DNA of 64,000 nucleotides, taken from contig SAAS01000002.1 in the NCBI GenBank assembly GCA_009929315.1, forward strand, positions 248,001 to 312,000. The letters run 5' to 3'. Source of the stretch: Clostridia bacterium. GTDB taxonomy: Bacteria; Bacillota; Clostridia; Oscillospirales; Oscillospiraceae. Both the position numbers and the translations under genes were made by a program. The notes under the pieces were generated by a model. It was given only the letters and a program-made list of their open reading frames with translations, did not search any database and was not told where the DNA came from. This document shows positions 16,779-27,368 of the stretch, piece after piece (positions within the stretch are counted from its first letter, which is position 1; every line of letters starts with the position of its first letter).

Positions 16779-18215
16779 ATGGCAACGGATAAAAAAGTTG
16801 AGCAGATAACCGACATGGAGGTCGATTTCGCAAAATGGTACACGGACGTGTGCAAAAAGGCGGAGCTTATCGAATACTCCAGCGTCAAGGGAATGTTCAT
16901 TCTGCGCCCTTACGGTTACGCGATTTGGGAAAACATTCAGGCGGAGCTTGACAGGCGTTTCAAGGAAACTGAGCACCAGAACGTATATATGCCCATGCTG
17001 ATACCCGAATCCCTCCTGCAAAAGGAGAAGGATCACGTTGTGGGTTTTGCTCCCGAATGTGCCTGGGTAACTCTCGGCGGCAGCGAGGAGCTTGAAGAAA
17101 AGCTCTGCATTCGTCCCACCTCCGAAACGCTCTTCTGCGACCACTGGCACAATATCGTCCATTCCTGGCGCGACCTGCCGCTTCTATATAACCAGTGGTG
17201 CAGTGTGCTTCGCTGGGAAAAGACCACCCGTCCCTTCCTGCGCCACCGCGAGTTTCTCTGGCAGGAGGGCCACACCCTTCACGCAACCGCCGAGGAGGCT
17301 ATTGCCGAAACCGAGCAGCAGCTTGAAACCTACGCCGATTTGTGCGAGAACGTGCTTGCGATGCCCGTTGTCAGGGGCTGCAAGACCGACAAGGAAAAGT
17401 TTGCGGGCGCTGTGCGTACCTATACAATTGAGTGCATGATGCACGACCGAAAGGCGCTCCAGAGCGGAACCAGCCATTATTTCGGCACAGGCTTTGCGGA
17501 AGCCTTTGATATTTCCTTCACCGACAAAGAGAATAAGCCCACGAACCCTCACCAGACCTCATGGGGGCTTTCAACCCGTATAATCGGCGGAATTATCATG
17601 ACACACGGCGACAACAACGGTCTCGTTCTCCCTCCGAAAATAGCCCCCATTCAGGTAATCGTTCTCCCCATCGCGCAGCACAAGGAGGGCGTTATCGAAA
17701 AGGCTCAGGAGCTTGTCGGGCGGCTTAAGGCGGCGGGACTTCGCGTAAAAGGCGATTTTTCCGAAAACTCTCCCGGCTGGAAGTTTGCCGAGTATGAGAT
17801 GAAGGGCGTTCCCCTGCGTGTCGAAATCGGGCCGAAGGACATCGAAGCCGGCCACTGTGTGTGCGTTCGCCGCGACAGCGGAGAGAAGATTACCGTTGAG
17901 CTTACCGAGCTCGAAGCAAGAGTTTCCGAGCTTCTTGAGGAAATTCACAAGGGACTTTTTGCAAAAGCCAAAAAGAATCTTGAGGAGCACAGCTTTACCG
18001 CCTCTTCCGTTGAAGAAGTTAAAAATATTGTGGAAAACGGCGGCGGCTTTATAAAAACCATGTGGTGCGGAGATCTCGAGTGCGAGCTTGCCATGAAGGA
18101 AAAGGCGGGCGTTTCAAGCCGCTGTATGCCGCTTGAGCAGGAGCATCTCGGCAATGTCTGCCCCGTCTGCGGTAAGCCCGCGCAAAAAATGATAATCTGG
18201 GGCGTCGCTTATTAA
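16779..18215 (+). CDS. proS: Prolyl-tRNA synthetase, archaeal/eukaryotic type
   Basis: 478 residues. This short ProRS lacks the bacterial editing insertion and has the C-terminal zinc-binding-like domain (cysteines in MWCGDLECE and NVCPVCGK, ending IWGVAY). Class II motifs include [32 protein letters not shown] and the substrate loop EAFDISF. It charges tRNA-Pro. Type 3 ProRS is frequent in Clostridia. Start: ATG with GAAAGGATT upstream. Downstream is an 18-bp bidirectional terminator. Confidence 0.96.
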   Translation: MATDKKVEQITDMEVDFAKWYTDVCKKAELIEYSSVKGMFILRPYGYAIWENIQAELDRRFKETEHQNVYMPMLIPESLLQKEKDHVVGFAPECAWVTLGGSEELEEKLCIRPTSETLFCDHWHNIVHSWRDLPLLYNQWCSVLRWEKTTRPFLRHREFLWQEGHTLHATAEEAIAETEQQLETYADLCENVLAMPVVRGCKTDKEKFAGAVRTYTIECMMHDRKALQSGTSHYFGTGFAEAFDISFTDKENKPTNPHQTSWGLSTRIIGGIIMTHGDNNGLVLPPKIAPIQVIVLPIAQHKEGVIEKAQELVGRLKAAGLRVKGDFSENSPGWKFAEYEMKGVPLRVEIGPKDIEAGHCVCVRRDSGEKITVELTELEARVSELLEEIHKGLFAKAKKNLEEHSFTASSVEEVKNIVENGGGFIKTMWCGDLECELAMKEKAGVSSRCMPLEQEHLGNVCPVCGKPAQKMIIWGVAY

Positions 18216-18222
18216 AAATTAT

Positions 18223-18261
18223 AAAAAGACCCGAAAGCGCAATGCGCTTTCGGGTCTTTTT
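18223..18261. terminator. Bidirectional terminator between proS and the GGDEF gene
   Basis: A perfect 18-bp inverted repeat (AAAAAGACCCGAAAGCGC with its complement) around a three-base loop, with A and T runs on the two sides. It can end transcription from both converging genes. Confidence 0.9.
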
Positions 18262-18270
18262 GCTTTTCTT

Positions 18271-19380
18271 CTATACCGACAGCGTGCAGCTCTCCTTAAG
18301 GGCAGCACGCTTAAACTCATACAAAGCCATGTCCGCATCAAAATACATTTCCATGTAATTTATCCGGCAGCCTATCTTTGTCGATATTCCCATGCTTATC
18401 GCAACATCGATTTTGAGTTCTTTTCTGGAGCGTTCTCTAACCTCCGCAACAACATTCTCCGCTCTTCTGCCGAGCATATCACAGCCTCCGCGAGTATAGA
18501 CAAAGGCGCCGAATTCATCTCCGCCTATTCGTCCGACAAGCCCGTCCGAGCCAAAAACCGAAGATAGCGTTCGCCCGACTATTTCCAGAACCTTGTCGCC
18601 GATTATGTGTCCGTATGTATCGTTTACCTGCTTGAAATTGTCTATATCGAAAATTGCCAGAGCACATGGGCCATTGTTCTCGCATTCATAAATCAGCTTC
18701 TGGCACCAAAGCTCATAGCTGCGCTTGTTCAAAATTCCTGTCAAAAGGTCAGTTCGGCTCAGTTTTTTGTATTTTTCTATTGCAATAAAGCTGATAGCAC
18801 GCAGCCTTGCGGAATAAGCCAATACGAGCATGGACATCACCATGCTTAAAACAATAACAAATATATCGTGTTGAGTAACGGAGGGGTCTTTAAAAATATC
18901 CGCAAGTATGCTATAACCGCAACCGCCCAATATGACTATGGTCGCAACCACCCAAGTCTCAACCGAAAAAAACAGCGGCATAAGTACGAGTAAAAAGCTC
19001 ATCAGTATATCCGGCCGATTAGGATCCGAAAATATCCCGATGTTGGCAATAAGAGCAACAAGTAGGCAGCTAAACAGGATTGCCGACGTCCGTACAACGC
19101 AATAGCTTTTTTGTTCCTTTTCCCCGTAAATAAAAGAAAACATAGCAAACGCAAAAAAAGTCGGGATAAGAAGCCAATAGTGCCATGTTAGTATTAAACC
19201 CGTCGCAACCCATTTAGAAGTGGTGAAAAAGATAATAGAGATGATCAGATCCCCGGCGCTCAAAATCTTAAGCGCACCGATGTTTCTATGAATCATGTCT
19301 TGCTTTCCGTAGCGGTTATAGTATCTGATTTCGAATACTTGCGTGCGCAGTTCCTTTGCCAACCAGCCTTTTCGCAGCAT
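18271..19380 (-). CDS. Membrane-anchored diguanylate cyclase (GGDEF)
   Basis: 369 residues: an N-terminal half with about six membrane helices (residues about 35-200) and a C-terminal GGDEF domain with the intact motif RIGGDEFGAF. It makes cyclic di-GMP from two GTP. The product-inhibition I-site, normally RxxD five residues before the motif, reads FGSD here, so feedback inhibition is probably lost. No EAL domain follows. GAGGAGG precedes the ATG and a good promoter lies upstream. The membrane half has no sensor domain I recognise. Confidence 0.9.
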   Translation of the reverse strand: MLRKGWLAKELRTQVFEIRYYNRYGKQDMIHRNIGALKILSAGDLIISIIFFTTSKWVATGLILTWHYWLLIPTFFAFAMFSFIYGEKEQKSYCVVRTSAILFSCLLVALIANIGIFSDPNRPDILMSFLLVLMPLFFSVETWVVATIVILGGCGYSILADIFKDPSVTQHDIFVIVLSMVMSMLVLAYSARLRAISFIAIEKYKKLSRTDLLTGILNKRSYELWCQKLIYECENNGPCALAIFDIDNFKQVNDTYGHIIGDKVLEIVGRTLSSVFGSDGLVGRIGGDEFGAFVYTRGGCDMLGRRAENVVAEVRERSRKELKIDVAISMGISTKIGCRINYMEMYFDADMALYEFKRAALKESCTLSV

Positions 19381-19429
19381 TGCAACCTCCTCAAGCGTAC
19401 CAACAGAAAACCTATTCTATTCAAAAGAA

Positions 19430-19458
19430 ATACTATCACCGATTCTTGAGAAATTCAA
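19430..19458 (-). promoter_or_regulatory. Promoter of the GGDEF gene
   Basis: TTGAAT (19453-19458) and TAGTAT (19430-19435) on the minus strand with a 17-base spacer, about 50 bases upstream of the start codon. Confidence 0.65.
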
Positions 19459-19514
19459 CAAAACATGTCGATAAGATGAAATAAAGCAAGCATTTTCGCA
19501 ATAAATCATTTCTG

Positions 19515-20210
19515 TCAGCTTACAACGAGCAGTGACATTGCGTTTATTAATATGTGCAGCAGTATAGAAACCCAAATGCAGTTAGTCTTTTCGTAGGCCC
19601 ACGCAAGTACATATCCCAGCGGGATATAAGCAATCATGTAAACGAACACCGTCAGATTCATAGCCGCGATCGCGAACTGCCAGACATTATAAAACGCAAA
19701 AAGTCCGATGGACACGATAAAAGCAAGTCTGCGGTGCTTTGGGGCAAGCGCTCCGAAAACCACGCCGCGAAACAGAACCTCTTCAATGACGGGAGCCACA
19801 AAAACCGCCAATGCAATCACTCCGCGCGAGCTTTCAAAAGCTGAAAGCTGACTGTTAAGACTTGTTAACTTATCTCCCATAATTGTGAAGATAAGTCCCG
19901 TTGCAAGGTAACCCAAAAGGATATTTATGATATACCCAAAAGCCAGAGCGGCGATATTAGCTCCGAGATTATCAAGCAGCGCATCATAAGCACTTCTTAA
20001 GTAACTGCGCATTGGGATAAGGCAGAATAAAAGTCCTATGCCGTAGTAAACCGCGTTTGCTGTTAAATCATTGTAGTTTTCGGGCGAAAGTGCGGAAAGC
20101 ATTACTACAAAAAGCGGGAGAACAATAATATAAAACGGCAGATAGATATAGCCCGCCTTACGCTGCGGCCTTGTCATAGTATCCGCAAACCCGGTAATAA
20201 CTATTTTCAT
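19515..20210 (-). CDS. CPBP-family intramembrane protease
   Basis: 231 residues with about seven membrane segments. The CPBP (Abi/Rce1-like) motif EEVLFRG lies near residue 140 and a late SILLHILIN supplies the second histidine motif. These proteases cleave within membranes; bacterial members are implicated in bacteriocin immunity or protein maturation, but the substrate here is unknown. Its start codon overlaps the mutS stop (TGATG), so it is translationally coupled to mutS, which is an unusual partner. Confidence 0.88.
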   Translation of the reverse strand: MKIVITGFADTMTRPQRKAGYIYLPFYIIVLPLFVVMLSALSPENYNDLTANAVYYGIGLLFCLIPMRSYLRSAYDALLDNLGANIAALAFGYIINILLGYLATGLIFTIMGDKLTSLNSQLSAFESSRGVIALAVFVAPVIEEVLFRGVVFGALAPKHRRLAFIVSIGLFAFYNVWQFAIAAMNLTVFVYMIAYIPLGYVLAWAYEKTNCIWVSILLHILINAMSLLVVS

Positions 20211-22807
20211 CAGGCATCCACCTTCTTTTTCAGCTCGTAAAGCAGATTCATTGCCTCGATCGGAGTCAGCGTGTCGAGATTTGTTTCCTTAATTCTGCGT
20301 ATTATTTCGTTTGACCCGCAGTCCGAGAAGCTTAACTGAGCGTCATTTTGCGTCACGGCAGCTCTATTGTTATATGTTCCGCCCTCAAGCTCGGCAAGGC
20401 AGAGCTTCGCCTTCGATATAACCGCGTCGGGCACTCCGGCGAGCTTCGCAACCTCTATGCCGTAGCTGTCGTCCGCCGCGCCGCGGACAATTTTGCGCAG
20501 GAAAATGAGGTCGCCTCCGCGCTTTTTAGCGCTGATATTATAGTTGTGCACGCCCTCCAGCTCTCCCTCAAGCGCGGAAAGCTCGTGATAGTGCGTTGCA
20601 AACATCGTTTTTGCACCCAGCTTCTTTTTATCCGCGCAAAATTCGAGAACCGCCCGAGCTATCGCCATGCCGTCGTAGGTGGAGGTTCCTCTTCCGATTT
20701 CGTCAAGAATGAGCAGACTTGAGCCAGTCGCGTATTTTAAAATGTCGGCAACCTCTATCATCTCCACCATAAAGGTGCTTTTCCCGCCCGCCAAATCGTC
20801 GGATGCTCCGATACGGGTAAACACTCTGTCCACAATTCCGATAACCGCGCTTTTTGCCGGCACAAAGCTGCCCATCTGAGCCATGAGAACAATCAGAGCG
20901 CTCTGGCGCATATAGGTGGATTTTCCCGCCATATTCGGACCAGTTATTATCGCAACCCGCTCATCGCTGCAGTTCATATTTGTGTCGTTCGGAACAAAGA
21001 GAATGTCGCGCTGGGTCTGTTCGACAACCGGGTGACGGCCGCCTGTCACAGAAAGCGCCCCCGAAAGGTCAATTTCAGGCATGGTGTAGCTGTTTCTGAC
21101 CGCGACCTCTGCAAGAGAGCAAAGCGCGTCAAGCTCGGCTATCGCGTCCGCAATCGCCTGAATCCGCGTCACCTCGGCGGCAACCCTTAATCTGACTTCT
21201 TCGAAAAACCGAAATTCAATATCCGCAAGCCTGTCACGAGCCGTAATCAGAGTGTTCTCAAGCTCCTTCAGTTCCTCGGTGAAGAAGCGCTCGCTCGTCG
21301 AAAGTGTCTGCTTTCTGATATACGTTTCGGGCACATTTTCGGAAAAGGCTCTGGGAATGTCGATATAATAGCCGAAAACGCGGTTATAGCCGACCTTCAG
21401 CTTTTTAATGCCCGTTTGCTCGCGCTCGCGCGTTTCCAGCATGGAAACCATCTGCGCGCCGTTATCACGGACATTTCGCAGATTGTCAACCTCCTCGGAA
21501 AAGCCCTCGCGGAGCATTCCGCCCTCGCGGACGGAGAAAGGCGGCTCGTCGCAGATTGCCCGCGCTATCAGCTCGGGTATATGTTTAACGGGGTCTGTTT
21601 CGGAAATTTGCCGAAGCATCAGGCTTTGCTTGCCGTTTAAGTGCTTAACAAGCTCGGGCAGCGCGGCGCAATAATTCCCGAGCGCGAGCAGGTCGCGTCC
21701 GTTTGCCGTTGCGTAAACAGTTCTGCCTATAAGCCGTGAGATATCGCCTATATCGCGAAGAATCTCGATAATCTCGCCCCTTGCGACATTGTCGGTGTAA
21801 AGCTCCGAAACCGCAGTCAGGCGGCGCTTTATCGCGACGGGAGAAAGGAGCGGACGCTCGACCCACGCTCTCAAGAGCCTTCCGCCCATCGGTGTTTTCG
21901 TCTTATCCAGCACCCACAAAAGACTTCCCTTTTTCTCTCCGGTACGGAGATTTTCGGTCAGCTCAAGGTTGCGGCGCGTGGTATAATCAAGCTCCATAAA
22001 ACGCCCCTTGGTGAAAACGTCCAGAGTGTTTATGTGGCTTAAATCGGTCTTTTGGGTTTCGATGATATAGCTTAGAAGTCCCCCTGCGGCGCAGATTGCC
22101 GCGTTGTCGCCCGTTAGTCCCAAACTGTCAACATTTGCCGAGTTAAACTGCTCGCAGGTTCTGGCGGCACTTTGCATGTAATCAAAACGTCCGTCACCGT
22201 TTTCGATGAGGCAGTCGAGCTTTTTACTCAAAAACGCGCAGAGCTCGGCGTTTTCCAAAGCGCCCGCGCTCAAAACCGCTTCGCGCGGCATGAAACGGGC
22301 AAGCTCGTTTTGAAGATGGGTTAAAGGCGCTTTTCCGAAGCCCGCAACGCAAAATTCGCCCGTTGAAACATCGCAGAAGGCGGCGGCTCCCGCCGTGCTG
22401 TCAAGAAAAACGGAGCAGACATAGTTCGAGCGCCCCTCCTCAAGCATGGAGCTTTCCGTAACCGTGCCGGGCGTTATAATCCTTATAACATCACGGCTGA
22501 CAAGCCCCTTTGCAAGAGCGGGGTTTTCGGTCTGCTCGCAGATTGCCACCTTGTAGCCCTTGGCGATAAGGCGTGCGATATAAGCCTCGCAGCTGTGGTA
22601 AGGCACTCCGCACATCGGCGTGCGCTCGTCGGGATTCTCCACATTCCTGTCACGGGTCGTTAGCGCAAGCTCCAGCTCCCTTGACGCGGTTATGGCATCC
22701 TCGTCGAACATTTCGTAGAAATCACCCAGTCTGAAAAACAGCAGGCAGTCCGAATGCTGCGCTTTTATTTCGTTGTATTGCCGCTTCATGGGCGTGAGCT
22801 CTGCCAT
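20210..22807 (-). CDS. mutS: DNA mismatch repair protein MutS
   Basis: 865 residues, full-length MutS1. The N-terminal mismatch-recognition motif appears in FFRLGDFYEMF (the Phe that stacks on the mismatch, then Glu). The ATPase has Walker A GPNMAGKSTYMRQ (near residue 620), signature ASDDLAGGKSTFM and Walker B LLILDEIGRGTSTYDG. It recognises mismatches and recruits MutL, which is encoded 2 kb away on the other strand. GGAGG precedes the ATG. It lies 39 bases downstream of miaB. Confidence 0.97.
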   Translation of the reverse strand: MAELTPMKRQYNEIKAQHSDCLLFFRLGDFYEMFDEDAITASRELELALTTRDRNVENPDERTPMCGVPYHSCEAYIARLIAKGYKVAICEQTENPALAKGLVSRDVIRIITPGTVTESSMLEEGRSNYVCSVFLDSTAGAAAFCDVSTGEFCVAGFGKAPLTHLQNELARFMPREAVLSAGALENAELCAFLSKKLDCLIENGDGRFDYMQSAARTCEQFNSANVDSLGLTGDNAAICAAGGLLSYIIETQKTDLSHINTLDVFTKGRFMELDYTTRRNLELTENLRTGEKKGSLLWVLDKTKTPMGGRLLRAWVERPLLSPVAIKRRLTAVSELYTDNVARGEIIEILRDIGDISRLIGRTVYATANGRDLLALGNYCAALPELVKHLNGKQSLMLRQISETDPVKHIPELIARAICDEPPFSVREGGMLREGFSEEVDNLRNVRDNGAQMVSMLETREREQTGIKKLKVGYNRVFGYYIDIPRAFSENVPETYIRKQTLSTSERFFTEELKELENTLITARDRLADIEFRFFEEVRLRVAAEVTRIQAIADAIAELDALCSLAEVAVRNSYTMPEIDLSGALSVTGGRHPVVEQTQRDILFVPNDTNMNCSDERVAIITGPNMAGKSTYMRQSALIVLMAQMGSFVPAKSAVIGIVDRVFTRIGASDDLAGGKSTFMVEMIEVADILKYATGSSLLILDEIGRGTSTYDGMAIARAVLEFCADKKKLGAKTMFATHYHELSALEGELEGVHNYNISAKKRGGDLIFLRKIVRGAADDSYGIEVAKLAGVPDAVISKAKLCLAELEGGTYNNRAAVTQNDAQLSFSDCGSNEIIRRIKETNLDTLTPIEAMNLLYELKKKVDA

Positions 22808-22846
22808 GACTATTCCTCCGAATGGTATTATCCGCCTCGCGGTGCC

Positions 22847-24250
22847 CTAAATAATTTCGCCCTTGAGCGCCCAGGTGTTGCAGTCGGTAATTTTTGCGTT
22901 TACAAAGCAGCCGATTAATCCCTCGTCTCCGCAAATGCGGACAAGTCTGCCGCCGTTGGTACGGGCTGTCAGAACGCCTTCTTCCTTGTCCCTGCCGTCC
23001 ACCAGCACGCGCAGAGTTTTGCCGATATACTCCCTGTGCTTTTCTTCCGAAATCGCGTTCTGGGCTTCGATAAGCCTGTCGAAATGCCGCTGCTTTTTCT
23101 CGCGGGTAAAGGGGTCTGGCATTTCCGCCGCGGGAGTGCCGACGCGCTTTGAATAGATGAAGGTAAACATCGCGTCGAATTTGACTTTTTCAATCAGCCG
23201 CAAGGTGTCCTCGAAGTCCTCGTCCGTTTCGTTCGGGAAACCGACAATTATGTCAGTAGTCAAAACAATATCGGGAATGAAGCTTCGGACCTTTTCTACC
23301 TGAGCGAGGTATTTCTCGGAATCGTAATACCTGTTCATCGCCTTGAGTATCCTGTCGCTTCCCGACTGGAGCGGCAAATGCAGGTGCTTTTCACATTTTT
23401 CGCAGTCGCGCATGGCCTCAAAGAGCTCCTGCGTCGCGTCCTTCGGGTGGCTCGTCATGAAGCGGATTATAAAATCGCCCTCGATGTCGTTAACCCTTCG
23501 GATAAGCTCGGCAAAGCTGATTTTTTCCTCAAGGTCGAGCCCGTAGGAGTTGACGTTCTGCCCCAGTAGCGTAATTTCCTTGTAGCCCTCGGCAACAAGC
23601 TGCCGAGCTTCTTTTACAATTTCCTCGGGCAGTCTTGACCTCTCGCGAAAGCGCGTGTACGGCACAATGCAATAGGTGCAGAAGTTGTTGCAGCCGTTCA
23701 TTATTGAAAGCCATGCGCGAACCTTGTCCGAGCGGAGATGCGGAACGCCCTCGGCAACTCTGCCGTCGCCGCTTCCCGGGGCAAAAACGCGCTTTTTCCT
23801 CGACATTGCAGAGTATAAAAGCTCGGGAAAGCGCCAAAGCTCGTCCGGTCCGAAAACCAAATCTACATGGCGGAAGGATTTTTTGATTTTTTCGACTACA
23901 TGCTCCTGCTGAACCATACAGCCGCAAACGGCAATTATCTGGTTTGGGTTTTTCTTTTTCGTATGGGTAAGAGCGCCGAGGTTCCCGAAAACCCGCATTT
24001 CCGCGTGCTCGCGCACCGCGCAGGTGTTGAGGATAACAACATCCGCCTCAAATTCGTCCTCGGTCATCTCATAGCCCATTTCGACAAGATAGCCGCGAAT
24101 TTTTTCGCTGTCCTCTTCGTTTTGCTGGCAGCCGTAAGTGTCAACCAGTGCCAGAGGAACTGCTCCCTCAAAACTCTGTCGCAGCTCTGCACAGATTGCA
24201 AGCTGTTTTTCAATTTCTTCCGCCGGAATTTCTTTTCGCTTTATGCTCAT
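22847..24250 (-). CDS. miaB: tRNA-2-methylthio-N6-isopentenyladenosine synthase MiaB
   Basis: About 467 residues. An N-terminal UPF0004 domain with cluster cysteines (DTYGCQQN, LNTCAVREH, VCGCMVQ), a radical-SAM domain with CNNFCTYC near residue 175, and a C-terminal TRAM domain. It adds a methylthio group to i6A37 in tRNA; the enzyme making i6A, MiaA, is encoded at 26.4 kb. I favour the ATG at 24250, which has GGAA upstream, but 24268 is possible and neither has a strong ribosome site. A miaB-mutS pairing is common in Clostridia. Confidence 0.95.
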   Translation of the reverse strand: MSIKRKEIPAEEIEKQLAICAELRQSFEGAVPLALVDTYGCQQNEEDSEKIRGYLVEMGYEMTEDEFEADVVILNTCAVREHAEMRVFGNLGALTHTKKKNPNQIIAVCGCMVQQEHVVEKIKKSFRHVDLVFGPDELWRFPELLYSAMSRKKRVFAPGSGDGRVAEGVPHLRSDKVRAWLSIMNGCNNFCTYCIVPYTRFRERSRLPEEIVKEARQLVAEGYKEITLLGQNVNSYGLDLEEKISFAELIRRVNDIEGDFIIRFMTSHPKDATQELFEAMRDCEKCEKHLHLPLQSGSDRILKAMNRYYDSEKYLAQVEKVRSFIPDIVLTTDIIVGFPNETDEDFEDTLRLIEKVKFDAMFTFIYSKRVGTPAAEMPDPFTREKKQRHFDRLIEAQNAISEEKHREYIGKTLRVLVDGRDKEEGVLTARTNGGRLVRICGDEGLIGCFVNAKITDCNTWALKGEII

Positions 24251-24380
24251 GCTTTCTGTTCCAATCATTAAAAGATGACAGCCACAGTCACAGTCGGCTT
24301 ATGTTGTCATCATCAGAATTACAATAAAGGGTTTCCCTTGATGATACCATTTTATTGTGGCATTTTCAATCTTTTTCATG

Positions 24381-24386
24381 TATAAT
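24381..24386 (+). promoter_or_regulatory. -10 box of the mutL promoter
   Basis: A perfect TATAAT preceded by TG. The -35 box is poor (TTGTGG at a 20-base spacing, or TGGCAT at 17). The expected start of transcription (about 24393) lies after the ATG-like codons further upstream, which supports the mutL start at 24433. Confidence 0.55.
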
Positions 24387-24432
24387 GGGTTTTAGTATCT
24401 TCGTAAGTCGAAACAGAGAAAGGACACGCGCC

Positions 24433-26367
24433 ATGTCCGAAATAAACATACTGTCTGCGCACGTTGCCGACCTAATTGCGGCGGGCGAAGTCGTTGAGCG
24501 CCCCGCTTCCGTAATCAAGGAGCTTCTGGAAAACTCCTTTGACGCGGGCGCTTCAAATATAACAATCGAGCTCAAGGATGGCGGAATGACCTATATCCGC
24601 GTTACGGACGACGGAGTCGGCATGCTGCCCGAGGACGCGGGACTTTGCTTTCTCCGCCATGCGACAAGCAAACTGCGCGACGAGCGCGGGCTTGAGGCCA
24701 TCGGCACTATGGGCTTTCGCGGCGAGGCATTAGCGGCAATCGCCGCAGTTTCCCGTGTTGAGCTTATCACTCGAAAAAAGGGCACAGATAACGGTACCCG
24801 GGTTTTGCTTGAGGCGGGGAATATCCTTGAAATGACCCCACATGGCTGCCCCGAGGGAACAACCATGATTGTACGCGACCTCTTTTTCAACACCCCCGCA
24901 AGGCTTAAATTTATGAAAACGGACAGGGCGGAGAGCTCCGCCTGCGTTTCGCTTGCTCTGCGCTGCGCTCTGGGGCGTCCCGAGGTTTCCGTTCGCCTCA
25001 TTAAGGACGGCGCCGAGGAATTTTTCTCCCCAGGGGACGGGAAAATCGGTTCCTGCGTCTATAGCCTTCTCGGCAGGGACACGGCAAAGGAGCTTCTGGA
25101 GTGCGAGTCTGATAACGAAGGAATCTCGGTAACGGGTTTTGTCGGCTCGCCGAAAGCGGGCCACGGGAACAGGCTCAAGCAGTTCTTCTTCTGCAACGGA
25201 CGCTGCATTAAGTCGCAGCTTTTACAGGCCGCCGTCGAACAAGCTTACAGAAACACCATTTTAACGGGTCGCTACCCTGCCTGCGTGATATTTCTCGGCA
25301 TAAGCACCGCGCAGGTGGACGTTAACGTGCACCCCGCGAAGACGGAGGTCAAGTTCCGCGACGAAAAGCGGATTTACGACGCGGTATATTACGCCGCGCT
25401 CTCCGCGCTGGAGGGCGAGCGTGACACCGCGGAAATTTTGCTCTCCCCCTCAACACGGGCAGTCGCCTCCCCGAAAAAGGACTTTTTTAAGACCATGAGT
25501 TCAGACGAGTTCCGCGGGAAATACACCGAAGAACCCAAGGGCGCGTCACACTCGGTTTCCCATAAGGCGGACAGCCCCTCCGTGTCCGCACCCCCCCGTG
25601 AGCGCGGAACCGTAATTTGGAACAGGACTGCCACCCCCGCAAGCTCGGGCACTTCGGTTCGCGAGGGTCAAGCTCCTTACGGATTCTCACAGAGCGTTAC
25701 AGAAAAAGCTCCCGTGCAAACGTCACTTGTGCGCGAAGAAAAAGAAGCCCCTTTACCGTCTTTAACTCGCGACAGCCCCGAGCGGCTTCCCGACACCCAC
25801 GATGATTTTCGCCTTGTGGGCGAAGCCATGAAAACCTATATTATCATCGAAAAAGGCGGTGAGCTCCTGCTCATCGATAAGCACGCCGCGCACGAGCGAA
25901 TGATTTTTGACGCTCTGAAAAAGCAGGGTCACGAAATAATGTCCCAGGCTCTGCTGATACCGATTACAGTCAAGCTGCCGCAGGACGAAATTGAGCTTAT
26001 CGAGCAAAACTCCGAGATTCTAACTGAACTCGGCTTCGAAATTGAGCCCTATGGTGCGGACAGCGTAATTGTGCGCGCTGTTCCCGCGGATACTGACGCC
26101 GCCGATGCCGCCCCGATGATTGAGGAAATCTGTGACAAGCTAAGGCGCGGCGCAAAGGTATCGCTTGAGAGCGCTTTTGACGATATTCTCCACACTGTCG
26201 CCTGCAAGGCAGCAATCAAGGCGGGTTGGAGCACCGAGGCTCACGAGCTTCTAAAAATCGCGGATGAGGTCGCCTCGGGCAGAGTCAAGTATTGCCCCCA
26301 CGGCAGGCCTGTCGCCATAACGCTCACAAAGAAGCAGCTCGATAAGGAATTTTCACGCATAGTATGA
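24433..26367 (+). CDS. mutL: DNA mismatch repair protein MutL
   Basis: About 644 residues. The GHKL ATPase motifs are intact: ELLENSFDAGA, DDGVGM, TMGFRGEAL near the N-terminus. A flexible linker (about 335-440) leads to the C-terminal domain with the endonuclease-like motif DKHAAHERMIFD and the late CPHGRP motif. MutL of Bacillota is the nicking endonuclease of mismatch repair; here the usual DQHA(x2)E(x4)E reads with K and D changes. The start has AAAGGA at eight bases. It overlaps or nearly abuts miaA. Confidence 0.96.
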   Translation: MSEINILSAHVADLIAAGEVVERPASVIKELLENSFDAGASNITIELKDGGMTYIRVTDDGVGMLPEDAGLCFLRHATSKLRDERGLEAIGTMGFRGEALAAIAAVSRVELITRKKGTDNGTRVLLEAGNILEMTPHGCPEGTTMIVRDLFFNTPARLKFMKTDRAESSACVSLALRCALGRPEVSVRLIKDGAEEFFSPGDGKIGSCVYSLLGRDTAKELLECESDNEGISVTGFVGSPKAGHGNRLKQFFFCNGRCIKSQLLQAAVEQAYRNTILTGRYPACVIFLGISTAQVDVNVHPAKTEVKFRDEKRIYDAVYYAALSALEGERDTAEILLSPSTRAVASPKKDFFKTMSSDEFRGKYTEEPKGASHSVSHKADSPSVSAPPRERGTVIWNRTATPASSGTSVREGQAPYGFSQSVTEKAPVQTSLVREEKEAPLPSLTRDSPERLPDTHDDFRLVGEAMKTYIIIEKGGELLLIDKHAAHERMIFDALKKQGHEIMSQALLIPITVKLPQDEIELIEQNSEILTELGFEIEPYGADSVIVRAVPADTDAADAAPMIEEICDKLRRGAKVSLESAFDDILHTVACKAAIKAGWSTEAHELLKIADEVASGRVKYCPHGRPVAITLTKKQLDKEFSRIV

Positions 26368-26414
26368 TTAGAATCGCCAATACTCCAAGATATAAAACTG
26401 ACGGCGGTGAATCG

Positions 26415-27368
26415 ATGGAAATTTTCGCCCCAAAAATTGCGGTTATAACAGGGCCGACGGCAACGGGAAAAACGGCTCTCGGCGTTGCGCTTGCAAAGGA
26501 GCTTGACGGAGAGATTGTTTCCGCCGACTCCATGCAGGTTTACCGCCGCATGGACATCGGCACGGCAAAGGTAACCCCTGAGGAAATGCAGGGAGTTCCG
26601 CACCACATGCTTGATGTTGCCGAGCCTATCGATAATTACAGCGTTGCCAGATACGTCAAAGAAGCGGATCTCTGTGTTCAGGACATTCTGCGGCGCGGTA
26701 AGCTCCCGATTATAGTCGGCGGAACAGGGCTTTATATTGATTCCCTCATTGCGGGCCGCGATTTCGGCGAGGCTTCATCGGACGACTCCCTGCGGCTCGA
26801 GCTAAGTGCAAGGTATGACACTCTGGGCGGCGAAAAAATGCTTGAGGAGCTCAGAGCTTTTGATCCCGAGCGGGCAAAAAAGCTCTACCCCTCCGACAAA
26901 AACCGCATTGTCCGCGCGCTGGAGGTCTATTACGCAAGCGGAAAAACCATAACGGAGCACGACGACGAAACGCGAAAGCTCCCCCCGCGATATGATGCCG
27001 CCGAAATTGCCCTCTCTTTTGAAGACAGAGCGGATTTATATGCCCGTATCGATAAGCGTGCGGAGCTAATGGCTGATTCGGGTCTTTTTGACGAGGTACG
27101 CGCGCTTTTAAAGAGCGGTGTTCCTGAAAAATGCACCGCAATGCAGGCCATAGGATACAAGGAAGCGGCTATGGCGCTTCGCGGCGAGATAAGCGAAAAC
27201 GAGGCTCTTGAAATAATAAAGCGCGAAAGCCGCCGCTACGCCAAACGACAGCTTACCTGGCTGCGTCGCAAGGAAAATCTCGGCTGGATTTTATGGAAGA
27301 CCGCCCCTGATTTTGATTTCGGTCGACAGTTTTCGACAAATTATTTGCTCTCGCACGGATTAAAATAG
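26415..27368 (+). CDS. miaA: tRNA dimethylallyltransferase MiaA
   Basis: About 317 residues. P-loop [11 protein letters not shown] at residues 12-22, [17 protein letters not shown], and [11 protein letters not shown] are MiaA signatures. It attaches the isopentenyl group to A37 of tRNA, the step before MiaB. I prefer the ATG at 26415 with GGTGA five bases upstream; an ATG at 26364 overlaps mutL by four bases but has no ribosome site, so coupled translation from it cannot be excluded. The mutL-miaA-hfq order is widely conserved. Confidence 0.94.
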   Translation: MEIFAPKIAVITGPTATGKTALGVALAKELDGEIVSADSMQVYRRMDIGTAKVTPEEMQGVPHHMLDVAEPIDNYSVARYVKEADLCVQDILRRGKLPIIVGGTGLYIDSLIAGRDFGEASSDDSLRLELSARYDTLGGEKMLEELRAFDPERAKKLYPSDKNRIVRALEVYYASGKTITEHDDETRKLPPRYDAAEIALSFEDRADLYARIDKRAELMADSGLFDEVRALLKSGVPEKCTAMQAIGYKEAAMALRGEISENEALEIIKRESRRYAKRQLTWLRRKENLGWILWKTAPDFDFGRQFSTNYLLSHGLK

